From Delphinus delphis (lineage: Eukaryota; Chordata; Mammalia; Artiodactyla; Delphinidae), in the NCBI RefSeq assembly GCF_949987515.2, contig NC_082689.1, positions 69,004,267 through 69,068,266 on the forward strand: a DNA stretch of 64,000 nucleotides, given 5' to 3'. Below, piece after piece: positions 22,063 to 32,400 of this stretch; position 1 is the first letter of the stretch, and each line of letters begins with the position of its first letter. The position numbers and the translations under genes are program-made. The notes beneath the pieces were generated by a model that ran no database searches, was not told the origin of the DNA, and saw only the letters and a program-made list of their open reading frames with translations.

Positions 22063-22286
22063 TTTGTTTTGTTTTGGTTTTGGTTTTTTTTGCGGTGCGC
22101 AGGCCTCTGACTGTTGTGGCCTCTCCCGTTGCTGAGCACAGGCTCCGGACGCGCAGGCTCAGCGGCCATGGCTCACGGGTCCAGCCGCTCCGCGGCACGT
22201 GGGATCTTCCCGGACCAGGGCACGAACCCGTGTCCCCTGCATCGGCAGGTGGACTCTCCACCACTGCGCCACCAGGGAAGCCCCTG
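22063..22286 (-). mobile_element. CHR-type SINE (copy C, reverse)
   Basis: Reverse copy with an intact head ('ccaccagggaagcccc' on the forward strand), box B (forward 'gggcacgaacc') and a GC-rich body. Its tail reads as T-rich sequence with TTTTG units at 22063-22090. Target duplication tgatcatgtttt is at 22051-22062 and 22287-22298. On the sense strand this starts AAAA, as expected for L1 endonuclease cleavage. Confidence 0.95.
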
Positions 22287-22298
22287 TGATCATGTTTT

Positions 22299-23324
22299 AT
22301 GACCAGTTACAACTGGGTTCTTAGTGGCACATACATAAATACAAATTGGAGAATTTACTATTGCATTCCAGAAGTCTAGGCATTAAAACAACAAAATTTT
22401 AGACCTAGAAGAAAACTGAAAGATCAATCCCATCTTTCACCCCATCTCCAGTAAAGTATGAAATTGAAACCAAGGGAGGCACTAAAGCTTCCTTTGGCAC
22501 ATAGATATTTAACTATAACCATCTGTATTAAAACTAATTTAACTTCACTTTGCCTCTACCAGCCTTGAAAGACCAGTTTGATAACACTTGTTATCAATTT
22601 GCAGTGAAATAAGGAGCAATGTAGTTATGTTAAAGCCAAAGAAACCATTCTGTCTTTCCCATTGTGAGCGGGTGGTCAATACCCTTTCCCTTTTCCCTCA
22701 CTGTCTCCCACAAGTGTAGGCTGAATATCAGCACATGATGAGATGGTACTGACCCACTTTTGGTACTCCTTCACGTGATGTTTTATATGAATGCAGAGCT
22801 GCTCACTCTCAGAGCATGGCACAACTCCTATGAACAGCCGACACAGGAGTGTTGTATATTTGATAACTGTGCATAAGAATGGCAGTTAATTTCTTTAGGA
22901 GTTTAATTTAAGCCTTTCTGCAGTTTCTAAAAGTAGTGGGAGAATGAAAAGAACAGAATGTTCTCATTTTGCAGAAATAGAATAGCAAACTATATATCAA
23001 GAAAGAAATTAGACTGAATATTCTTTAAAAAGACTCACAAGAGAAGTGGCAAGAGGAAAATACCCTTTAATAGCAATTTTATCTTGTGGTGTTTTGGTAG
23101 CATTTCTCATAAAAGAAATATTTGTGCTGTGCATATAATGAATGATGATCAGAGAATAATGCAAACTAATTCTTTAACGTATATAACTAAATAAGCTACT
23201 TCTATTTTGTGAAAACAGCATGCTTTGTGTATTGAACCTCTTCTGTAAAACAAGATTTTATGTAAAATTTCAGCCTCTGGTGAAATTTAACAAGCAAATA
23301 ATATTTAATCCTTTTGCTTTTTCT
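22299..23324. other. Unrecognised DNA
   Basis: AT-rich, with no repeat family or exon recognised. Confidence 0.4.
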
Positions 23325-23375
23325 ACACATATACCCCCAGCACACAGTAGGTATTGAATGTGTACTTATGGAATT
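23325..23375 (+). repeat. Possible L2 3' end scrap
   Basis: 'cccccagcacacagtaggta' followed by 'ttgaatgtgtacttatgg' resembles the terminal L2 'gcacatagtaggtgctcaataaatg'. Very short, so weak. Confidence 0.35.
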
Positions 23376-25664
23376 TATTTGAAATCTGTGATATATTTCA
23401 CATATTTTATACATATATATCATGTATTACATACATATATATAATATTCTGTGTGATTTTATCCAGCCGCATGGTTAAGAGTGTATAATCAGTTGTCAAG
23501 ACAAATGTATTAAGCACAAATTATTTTCAAAATCCCAGAGAAACATGTATAGGGGTACAGCACCTGGAAAAAGGTTCCAGCCTTCTTTCCTACTTTAGAA
23601 CACAAAGTGAGATAAATTCGTTAAGTTCCTAAGTGTGGCAGAGCAGAGGAGCGTCCTCAGTTGAGAGGGGTGTCTATATGCTCTGGCTCTTTATTAGTTA
23701 GAAGATTATTGCCAGCAGGGACACACATTTAATGTCCCCCATGCCATGGATCACGCTTATGTGATCCTTATTCTCTGACTTTAGCAATGATTTTACCCAG
23801 AATTTGAAGCAGAGGAAAAACCAGAAATCACAAAATAAAATTATAGAATTGCCTCTATAGAAGCTATAAAATTAAAAGTTAGCAATGTTCTAATGGGGGT
23901 AACTAAAAAAAATTGTTTAACCAGAACAACTCACGCACACACGCACACGCACACGCACACACACACATAATATGTGTGAAATGGAAGATAGTATGGGATA
24001 AGTTAACTGGTGAAGATATTTGGCAGTCAGAAAAAGATGTTTTGGGTCACTTCCATTTAAAGTGACCATATGTCCCCAGCTGACTGGAGCATTCCCACTC
24101 CATGCCTTTTGTTCCAGCATAATATCCATTTTGAATAATACATCATGCTAATGCTAGGTATTAGAGGTGTTCTGTATATTACTGAGCAAAGGAATTATGA
24201 GACAGAGGGTCTGTGACAGTAAGATTATTCTGTGATTTCTTGGCACCTGGAACAAAGGGAGGCAGGAAAAACTGAGAGGTTTTTCCATTTGTCTATACAT
24301 GAGTTGACTCTTACTTAGTGATTAAGACACAAATAACGAGGAGGATCCATAAGACCTCATAAAGGGGTAACATACAGAATTTTTAAATGATTTAAAATAA
24401 TTATGATGGGTAAAGGATCTCAAAAGTAGATATAAGTTGTGAATCTAGGGTACTTGGTAAATGACATTGTCAATAACAGGGATGAAATGTTGGAAAAAAA
24501 TATTCTAAAGAGAAAATAAGGAGCTCACTATCTAAAATATCATCCTATAATAATCAACAAGTAGGAGTCTAAAGAAACAGGAAATACACCTTTGAAACCA
24601 TTAGCACATAAGTGATTTAACAAAGATCTTAAAATTTCTGGACCAAGTTGACATTTAAATCCCTAAAAGGGAATGTAGAGATCTTGGAATCCAACATCTT
24701 CATGGACAGTGTCCAACTTGGAGTCCAATATCTATGTCTATATATCTCTACATAGACATCTCTGTCTATCTGTGGATCAATTGATCAATCGAAGGAATAT
24801 GTAATAATTCCATGTAGGATCAGCTGACTACAAAGCAGTGGATCTGAGGACTGACCACAGATCTCCCAGTATTTTGAACCCAGTGATCCATTATAATTTA
24901 TCTGCTTCCACAGAACAAGTCGTGGTGAAATTCCAAAAGCTTAACGGTTGAGGAGTATTATATTTAATTTACATATTAATTTATGCAAATTCCTCATGTC
25001 CTTTTAAAAGTAAGGTGTAAAGATGAAAGTTGAATAACAAATAATAACAAATGAGACTGCCAATCTATATAGTTTGGGATCAGATCTCTGGGACATGAGT
25101 TTAATTTCTGTGATGCATCTTCCAGGATCTGGAGATTAATTTGCAATTGTCAACAAAGTCTTTAGTTGTCAGCAAATACTTGAGCTAAAAGAATTATTTC
25201 ATCAATGATAGGGATATACATTGGCTTATCTATTAAGAGAATCCCTTTGGGGGAAGGACATAAATGCCTTCTAGTTTGTTTTCAGTTTGTATTGTCACAG
25301 AGGAAAACATTAATAGATTGACTGTCATCTAATATTGATTTTTGGAAGGTTTTCTAGAGGGAGATTAGGGAAAGGGGTTGGTTTTACAGAAAGAATTGAG
25401 TATCCTGGACCAAAGGTTAATTCTGCTTGTTGTTCCATTTTAGGGAGAATTATAAAAGATTTAATTAATTTTCCTCAAGGAGCTTTTCAATATCACCCTT
25501 GGTCTTTTGTCCTGACTGCCCATAGGATATACCTAGTTAATGAAATTTGGTATTTTCTTATTTTGTCCTCATTCTTTTAGCAATATCTTTTTAGGCTTTG
25601 TTATTTTAGATATAGCTTAATAGAGTATATCATATTTATTAAGGTGGATAATTTTTTAGATTAG
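23376..25664. other. Unrecognised DNA with simple repeats
   Basis: Contains an AT-rich palindromic stretch (23400-23445), a (CA)n run at 23931-23968 interrupted by CG, and a perfect 12-bp palindrome gatcaattgatc at 24775-24786. No exon recognised. An 81-codon open frame at 25335-25580 has no known motif. Confidence 0.4.
23931..23968 (+). repeat. (CA)n microsatellite
   Basis: About 19 dinucleotide units, with CG interruptions (cacgcacacgcacacgcaca pattern), so probably not freely mutating along its whole length. Confidence 0.9.
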
Positions 25665-25770
25665 TAAATTTGTACTTTCCATGCTTAGTGAGTGAGTAGC
25701 CTAGCATAGTTCTTGACACACAATAACTGATGAAGCGTAATTGAATGAATGAATAAATGAGTGAATGGAT
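25665..25770 (+). repeat. L2-like 3' end with GAAT repeats
   Basis: 'gcatagttcttgacacacaataactg' followed by 'ttgaatgaatgaataaatgagtgaatgg' matches the L2 3' end and its (TGAA)n tail. Confidence 0.55.
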
Positions 25771-28021
25771 AGAGAGATAAGCTGAATATTCAACAAAAGC
25801 TGGACAAGATTATAGTATCCTAAAGGACGGGAACATTTTCCTTTTCATCTCCCTAGCCCTAACAGTGCCTAGAAGATCTGAATATGCTAATGAGCTATAG
25901 CAGCACTGCCTGACCTAGTGTTTCCTAAGCTAGCTACTCTACTCTTTTGCATTCCCACTTAATTAGTCTATATAATAATGTAACTTAAAATCAGTTTGCT
26001 GATTGGACAGCAAACAGTTTTCCACACCTCCTCTAGTGCACGTAGAAGAGAATCAGAGACATTTATTAAGCTAAATCAGTTCATTTGAGAGAAAATTCTA
26101 TTGATCCATGAACCCATTTACACCTAAGACCATATATTCATAGATTTTTACAGATCACAAGTAATAAAATACAAAAGAATGTTTAAACCAAATGTGGCAG
26201 TTTATAAAAGATTGGAGTTTGAAAAATAAAATTGGATATAGTTTTATTTCCAAATTAGCATTTGAATTTTTTTAACTAATGATTTCTTCGTATACATTTA
26301 AGCTAAAATTCTGTGTAAGTGTGTGTGTGTACATGTGTGGGCCCTCTAAAATGATCTTTAAGGTGCAGATTTTATAATAATCTCATTTAATGATGTTGTA
26401 GCATCTATGTTGTAACAGTCAGTACTAGAAATGTAGGGGAGGAAAAAGGTTTCCTTGACCCTCTTAGCCCCTGGCTGAATCTGAAAATTTGACTGACGAA
26501 GACAGGTTAACAGGAGAAAAACGTACATACAAATATATAAAATAGACGTTTTACATGACACAGGAGGCTTCATAAGGAAATGAAGACCAGAAGAAATGGT
26601 TAAATCAGTGTGTTTTTATGCTAGATTTGATGAACAGTCAAGAGATGTGATAGGACAAAGGGTTAAGTGTAGTAAACTGGAGGGAACTTACTAAGGCCTG
26701 TCATTCAGACTCCCCTGTGCATCACTGTGTCTTCAGAGGCAAGGATGCTCCTTTCCTCTGGGTGTAGGGAAGGCACCTCTCGCATGAGACCCTTATGACC
26801 TGCTTCAGGTGAAAGTCAGAAAGTCCTCCCTGCACCTGCCACTTTCCACATTCCTTCAACTTGAAATAGTATGCCAAAATACCATATTTGGGGGTAGCCT
26901 GTCCTGAACCGCATCATGGGTCAGGAATATGCTCTGGTTTTATCCTTCCTGGCCATGCTACCTCCAAGAGCTACTAACAGGGCATTTCTCATGTAAAAAA
27001 TAAAGTAGCCTGAGACTAAATGATGGGGGAAAGAGGTAGATAAAGCTCTTGCGGCTGCAGTAATCTATGATTAGATGACCTTACAATTATTTGACTGTTA
27101 TTATGCAGCATTTACTTAGAAAAATATAATCAATCTTTTTTCCTTCATTATCCTGCTTGATAGGATAAATTAATAATAGATATTTCTTTACTAAAGCTAG
27201 GTTTACCTGGAAATACTAACATTAATTTCTTATTTCATTTTTTAGTATAAAAATAAACAAAGTATTAAAATTTTCCCTAAATTTTAGGCTGGTGATTATC
27301 AGAATTAAGAAAGCTCAAATTATAAATGCTTACTTCTGTGATTTATATAAGACCATTAAAGAGAAAAAAGAAATTAGAAAAAATATTTTAAATGATGTAT
27401 CATTTCAATGAACATAAAAGGTTTTTCACCTTATTTATAAATTGAATTGCCTAGTTATTTTTACAGTTATTTTATTTAGAACTAATCCACATTGAGTTTC
27501 AAACAGTTTTTATTGTTTTGTACGTGAATAACCCACTTAATCCATTAGAAAGGTTACACTCATATTGGTTGTGGGACAAGTGTTCTCCAAACACAGTCTG
27601 TACATGAGTTGAGACTAGAGTTAATGCTCTGAAAATCCTCACTCAGCTCAGCTTTATATTTATGACTTTGTTTTTGTGTTTTTCTGTCTTGCCTTTCATT
27701 CCTCTATCATCTGCCCCAGTGAAACCTCTGTTGGAGGCTTGTGGCTTTGGTTTGTCTAACTTCTAAAGCCGAAACATGGGTCTCTGCTTTGCTTCTCTCT
27801 CCCCCAGTTTCTCCAATGCCACTGGTAACGGACTCCCTGTTCTCAATCCCAGTGTTCCCCGACCTTAAACTTCACCTTTTCAGGACTGTGACAATATGTG
27901 TGGAGCCTGAGAAACATGTTTACAAAAATAAGAAGAACACAACCATACAGAAACTGAAAGCCACACAGCAGGCATAGATAGGATTACCAAATTTTCCTCT
28001 TTAGAATGAAAATCCTAGTAT
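25771..28021. other. Mostly unrecognised; 26395-26990 possibly dispersed-repeat-derived
   Basis: The stretch 26395-26990 ('ggaggaaaaaggtttccttga', 'gacaggttaacaggagaaaaac', 'gggtgtagggaaggcacctc') reads like a degraded medium-repetitive element, possibly an LTR. I see no terminal repeat pair or polyprotein piece and cannot name it. The rest is unrecognised. Confidence 0.35.
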
Positions 28022-28035
28022 GAGTACATACTTTT

Positions 28036-28243
28036 TTTTTTTTTTTTTTTTGTGGTACGCGGGCCTCTCACTGCTGTGGCCTCTCCCGTTGTGGAGCACA
28101 GGCTCCGGACGTGCAGGCTCAGCGGCCATGGCTCACGGGCCCAGCCGCTCTGCAGCATGTGGGATCTTCCCGGACCGGGGCACGAACCTGCGTCCCCTGC
28201 ATCAACAGGCGGACTCTCAACCACTGCGCCACCAGGGAAGCCC
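28036..28243 (-). mobile_element. CHR-type SINE (copy D, reverse)
   Basis: Complete reverse copy with a T18-type tail and head 'gccaccagggaagccc'. Box B is altered (the forward strand reads 'cacgaacctgcg'). Target duplication gagtacatactttt is at 28022-28035 and 28244-28257, identical over 14 bp. Confidence 0.95.
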
Positions 28244-28257
28244 GAGTACATACTTTT

Positions 28258-28594
28258 AAGCCAAAAAGTAAGTGGCATTTTGGGGAAAAAAAAAAAAAAA
28301 ATAGAATACTTTTCTAAGTAGAAATACATTTTCTTTGTAATATAAATTGTACAAGTGCTTTCTATCATTTTATGTTTTCCCTGTGTTAAAGAGAAACCCT
28401 AAGGACAAGAGTCATCTTTAATGACTTTGACAGAATTTGCATTTCTTTGCTGCTGTTTTTTTCATTCTTCCACCCACACCAACCCGGTGAAGAAGGTGAA
28501 GCTGAGGCCAATGGCAAACCCTATGTAAGGACAAAGAGGCCAGGACAATTGATGGCATAGGAAGACTGGGAGGGAATTGAAATAGCATGTAATC
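28258..28594. other. Unrecognised DNA
   Basis: Includes a poly(A) run of about 17 at 28284-28301 with no recognised element attached. Confidence 0.4.
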
Positions 28595-28695
28595 TGATCT
28601 GCTTATTTTACAGATGAGGAAACGAAGACCCAGGGAGGCTAAAAGTGGTATTTGACCAAAGTTATACAACTAGTTAGTGACCCAGGAGGACAATA
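28595..28695 (-). repeat. MIR fragment (reverse)
   Basis: 'ttattttacagatgaggaaacga', 'gacccagggaggctaaaag' and 'tatacaactagttagtgaccc' are the central MIR core in antisense. Confidence 0.7.
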
Positions 28696-30184
28696 ATACA
28701 AGTTTCCTTAAAGTCATGTTCCTTCTCTTCTCCATCAGATATGACCCATCATTGTGTGATTATTTTTTCACTCAAAAGATTTAACATTGCCAAGTCTTGT
28801 CTCCTGCAAAGCCTTCAGGAATCCTGATGAGGAAGACAATGTCATCCACTGCATTTTCAGCCTCCACATAGGTTAGCATGTGAAGAACACAGGGTTTATG
28901 TAATCTATATGAGTTAGGTGGAGTTGAATTTCACTCTTTTGTCCCGTGCGTCAGAAACCGAACTTTAGATCAGACTAACGTGGAAAACTTCAAAGTGAAT
29001 TTGTGCCATAGCCAGCACACAAGCAGAATCTTTGGCTTCTTTTTTTTTTTTTGAAATATGCCTGAGTTCCACTCTAGGGATACTTTGGATTTGGAGGCAG
29101 TTTAGAAAACCATAGTATTAGAAACTCATCTCAGCAATTTTCCTACCTCTAATTTGGTAACTTCTAATTTAGTGTGAAATAGGAAATCATTTTGTTAATT
29201 ACTTGAAAACTAACTTATAAGCAATCCAGGAAAAAAGTTGTACTTTTTTTGCTGGTGTATTTAAAGTATGGCTCATTTGTACATTTTTGCATGTGCATTC
29301 ATAATTATAATTACATTCATAAACAGTCTCCCAGAGCTAGGACTTTTTGCTGATCACAATCTTTTAAAAAGAACAAAAATAGAGTAAAGCAATGGGAGAG
29401 TTTAATAACCTCATTGTTTTGCTACCTTAACAATAAATAAAATGGCTCAATTACTCTGTATTGAGACTGCTGCATAAATAATAAGTAATAATTGTAATTA
29501 AGAGGAACAATTGATAGATAATACTTTCTGTGTGTGCAGAGTGGTAATATGATTCTTAAAGGTAAGATTATGACTTTGCCTTGTCACCTGACATTTGAGA
29601 ACCTTAATACATTTTTTAAGCCTCAGGAGAATCTAACAAAGAATGCACAAGTCACCCTGACCACTGAGGCAAATCCTAGACTAGTGTTCAGTTGTTAATT
29701 GAGTCCCTTGAGTGATATATTTTTAATGTCTTTTATGTAAACAGTCAGCAGAGTAAAGCAATTGCCTATTTATTTACAATTAAATGTTTGTAGACAATGT
29801 TTAAAGTGCTGAATAAGAAAATGAAAAGAGTATAGTAGTTAAGCTTGAATCCCAATGTGGAAGGCATAGCACTTTTCTTTGCTTATTAGAATCTTCCTGG
29901 AAAAATCTCCTCTGATGGGCTCCAGGCTGCCTGTACACTGTTGCCTACAAACGCTTGCTCTGTGTAGAAGTAGGACTCAACCATGGAGTATTAGTGACCA
30001 GAAGCCACAGGTGTTATGCTAGCTTGAGATATTAACTGAACACAATTTGGAGTTCTGTAAACTGTGAAAAACAACTCTTCAAGTATTTTAAAGAATGGCA
30101 AATCTGAATGATTGCTGACATTTAAACCCTATGACTATGATTTTTACTCTCAATTTAAGAAATATTTTTATCAATGTATCTTCT
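28696..30184. other. Unrecognised DNA
   Basis: A poly(T) run at 29039-29052. No repeat family or exon recognised. Confidence 0.4.
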
Positions 30185-30740
30185 TCCTTTTTTTAACTAT
30201 GAAATGCTTCAGACATACAAAAAGATATAATGAGTAGTATAATGAACACACTTGAAACTGCTACTCAACTAAAGTATAACAATACAGAGTTCATGAACCC
30301 TCTCCAATAGGTTTTTCTTTCTTTCCCACCATCCAGAAGTAGTAGATTACTCTGGTATGTTTCTCCCTATGGATGTGTTTAAGACTTTGTATAGAGCAGT
30401 GCTACTCAAAATATAGTATGGATCAATATCAATGAATTACTAGTTATCTATGATGAGGTAGGTACAACCACTGAGAGTAAGCAAGTGAATGAAAACTGTT
30501 ATAGAAATTTGACATTGCTACAACATCTGTGCATGTGATTTTGTATTTTGCAAAATTATTGTTCTGCAGTGGATTATGCATTTAAAAAGTTGTTTTAAAC
30601 CATAGATAGCTTAAGAAGTATTGCTGTAGTCTATGTACCTTGGGATAGAATTGTGTTGTCATGGAGTGTGCATTACTTAATCTTTAAAATACTGCCAGTT
30701 GTTCTTCAGAAAGGTTGTGCTGATTTAGATTCGCACTAGA
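30185..30740. mobile_element. Ancient L1M-type remnant, interrupted by a hAT-like MITE
   Basis: The left part ('cagacatacaaaaagatataatg', 'agtataatgaacacac') and right part ('actgccagttgttcttcagaaag', 'gattcgcactagaagtg') both follow a dispersed old-L1 sequence in the same order. They are separated by the insertion at about 30404-30626. Degraded; no frame. Confidence 0.5.
30404..30626. mobile_element. Possible hAT-type MITE
   Basis: The ends look like hAT termini: 'cagtgctactcaaa' on the left and 'cttaagaagtattgctg' on the right, whose reverse complement starts 'cagcaatacttctta'. An 8-bp target duplication could not be confirmed. Confidence 0.45.
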
Positions 30741-31637
30741 AGTGTGGAAGAATCTTTTTTCCTCTGTGCTGTAGGTACTCTGCTTTTTCTATGCTTATTT
30801 TTAAAACTTTCTTTTGGCATAGAGATTATTCAGTTTCTATTTCATTTCCCCTCTACTGTAGAATTTAAACACTCTATTTCTGTTCTTTTAGTGATGAACC
30901 GTCAAATATTTCATGTGTGTACTTATCTACATTCTCTCCCCTCTTCCTTGTTATTTTTATCTAGTATATTTTTCCATCTCATTTTTTTACCATTCAATTA
31001 ATAGTTATTATTGTTTTATACCATCAGTGATTGTTTGGATCACCTAAATTTTAACCATTTTTTGCCTCAATACGTTTTGAGCATCTTATCGTTTTTTCTA
31101 GAATAATTTTATTCTTAGTAACTGAGAAGTTTTAGTGCTTTAGAATTTTTTCATTCACTGAAAGTCTCTTGATGGCAAATTCTTAGTGCTGTTTTGACTA
31201 AAACATATTCTTCCCTTGAATGAAATTCTGCATGACAGCATTTTCTCTTAGCATATAGAATTGGACTAATGTCTCCTGATTTTTAACGATGCTACTGAGA
31301 TGTTTGCAGTCACTCTAATTATAGTCCTTCGGAGGAAATTCAGGCTGTTTTTGAAATACTTGTTGTATTTAGTGTTCTGTAGTTTCACTGTGACATTATA
31401 TGTCTAGCTATGGATTCTTTTTTATTTACTTGAGATTTATTAGCTTTCCTCAGTCTGAAGATGCATGTTTTTAAATTCTACAAAACATCTGTGGTTTTTC
31501 CTCTCTTACCTTTTCTCATTATATAGAATCCTTTTACCAGAAGCCCAGTTAGACTCTCATTCAGTCCTCCAAGTCCCTTAAACACTGTCATAGTTTTCAT
31601 CTTGTGTCTCTGTGATAATTTCTGGGTACTTCTTTTA

Positions 31638-31709
31638 TTTTTATCTTTTTTTAATTAGGTGTGTTAGTTTCTGCTGTATAAAAAAGTGAATCAGCTATAC
31701 ATATATGGA
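31638..31709 (-). mobile_element. Very short (72-bp) L1 3' end insertion
   Basis: Only the terminal L1 3' UTR is present: forward 'tgtgttagtttctgctgtat', then 'aaagtgaatcagctatacat', preceded by a T-rich tail. Flanked by an 11-bp duplication tacttctttta (31627-31637 and 31710-31720). It is among the most severely 5'-truncated L1 copies in the window. Confidence 0.8.
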
Positions 31710-31840
31710 TACTTCTTTTAATACATATTATTTATTTATTAGTTATCCCTTCAGCTGTTGTCTGGAGTAACCTGTTATTTAAGCCTTCCATTGAGTTTTA
31801 AATTTTAATTTATTAATATTCTTTACTTCTTTAAGTTCTT

Positions 31841-32127
31841 ATTTCTTCCATTTTTATTGAGCTATAATTGAAAGACAGCACTGTGTAGGTTTAAGGTGTA
31901 CAGCATAATAATTTCACTTACATACATCATGAAATGATTTCCATGAGTTTAGTGAACATTCATCATATCATATACAGATACAAAATAAAAGAAAAAGGAA
32001 AAAAAATTTTTCCTTGTGATAAGAACTCTTAGAATTTCCTCTCTTAACAACTTTCATATATAACATAGGGCAGTGTCAGTTATATTAACCATGTTGTACA
32101 TTACATCCCTACTATGTATATATCTTA
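31841..32127 (-). mobile_element. L1MA-type 3' UTR insertion (reverse)
   Basis: Same older 3' UTR type as 18195-18540 ('ttgagctataattgaaagac', 'catgaaatgatttccatgag', 'ccttgtgataagaactctta'). Flanked by the 9-bp sequence taagttctt at 31832-31840 and 32128-32136, consistent with a target duplication. Confidence 0.75.
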
Positions 32128-32400
32128 TAAGTTCTTTTTATATTATGACTATCTTTGAAAAAGACATTTTTCTTTCCCATGTTTCAACCTATTTTTCTCT
32201 AAGCATTTTAAATATATGTATTTACATTATATATTTAATAACTAAATTATTTGTTGTACTTGTAAGTCTGATTTTAATTGAGCACTTTGCTGATTCTTCC
32301 TCATGTGTTTCGTAGTTGTGGACTTTGGGTTTATGTTTGGCTGAGCTTTATCTCTGGGAACCCTGAGATGTTCCTTTTCCTTCTGCCAGATGTCCTGGTA

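Larger units (their letters stand above)
30741..32400 (-). mobile_element. Ancient L1M remnant (reverse) with two younger L1 insertions
   Basis: T-rich on the forward strand, with text typical of the old L1 3' region ('gatttattagctttcctcag', 'ccattgagttttaaatttta', 'gttgtggactttgggttta'). The order is interrupted by L1 3' ends at 31638-31709 and 31841-32127. No reading frame survives. Borders are approximate. Confidence 0.55.

Noticed and set aside
25335..25580. 81-codon open frame next to splice-acceptor-like 'ttccattttag'
   Set aside because: No recognised family, and acceptor-like sequences are common in T-rich DNA. Not enough to call an exon.
26395..26990. Possible LTR or endogenous retroviral remnant
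   Set aside because: No paired LTRs, no TG...CA borders with a duplication, no primer-binding site and no polyprotein motifs. Kept only as an unresolved possible dispersed repeat.
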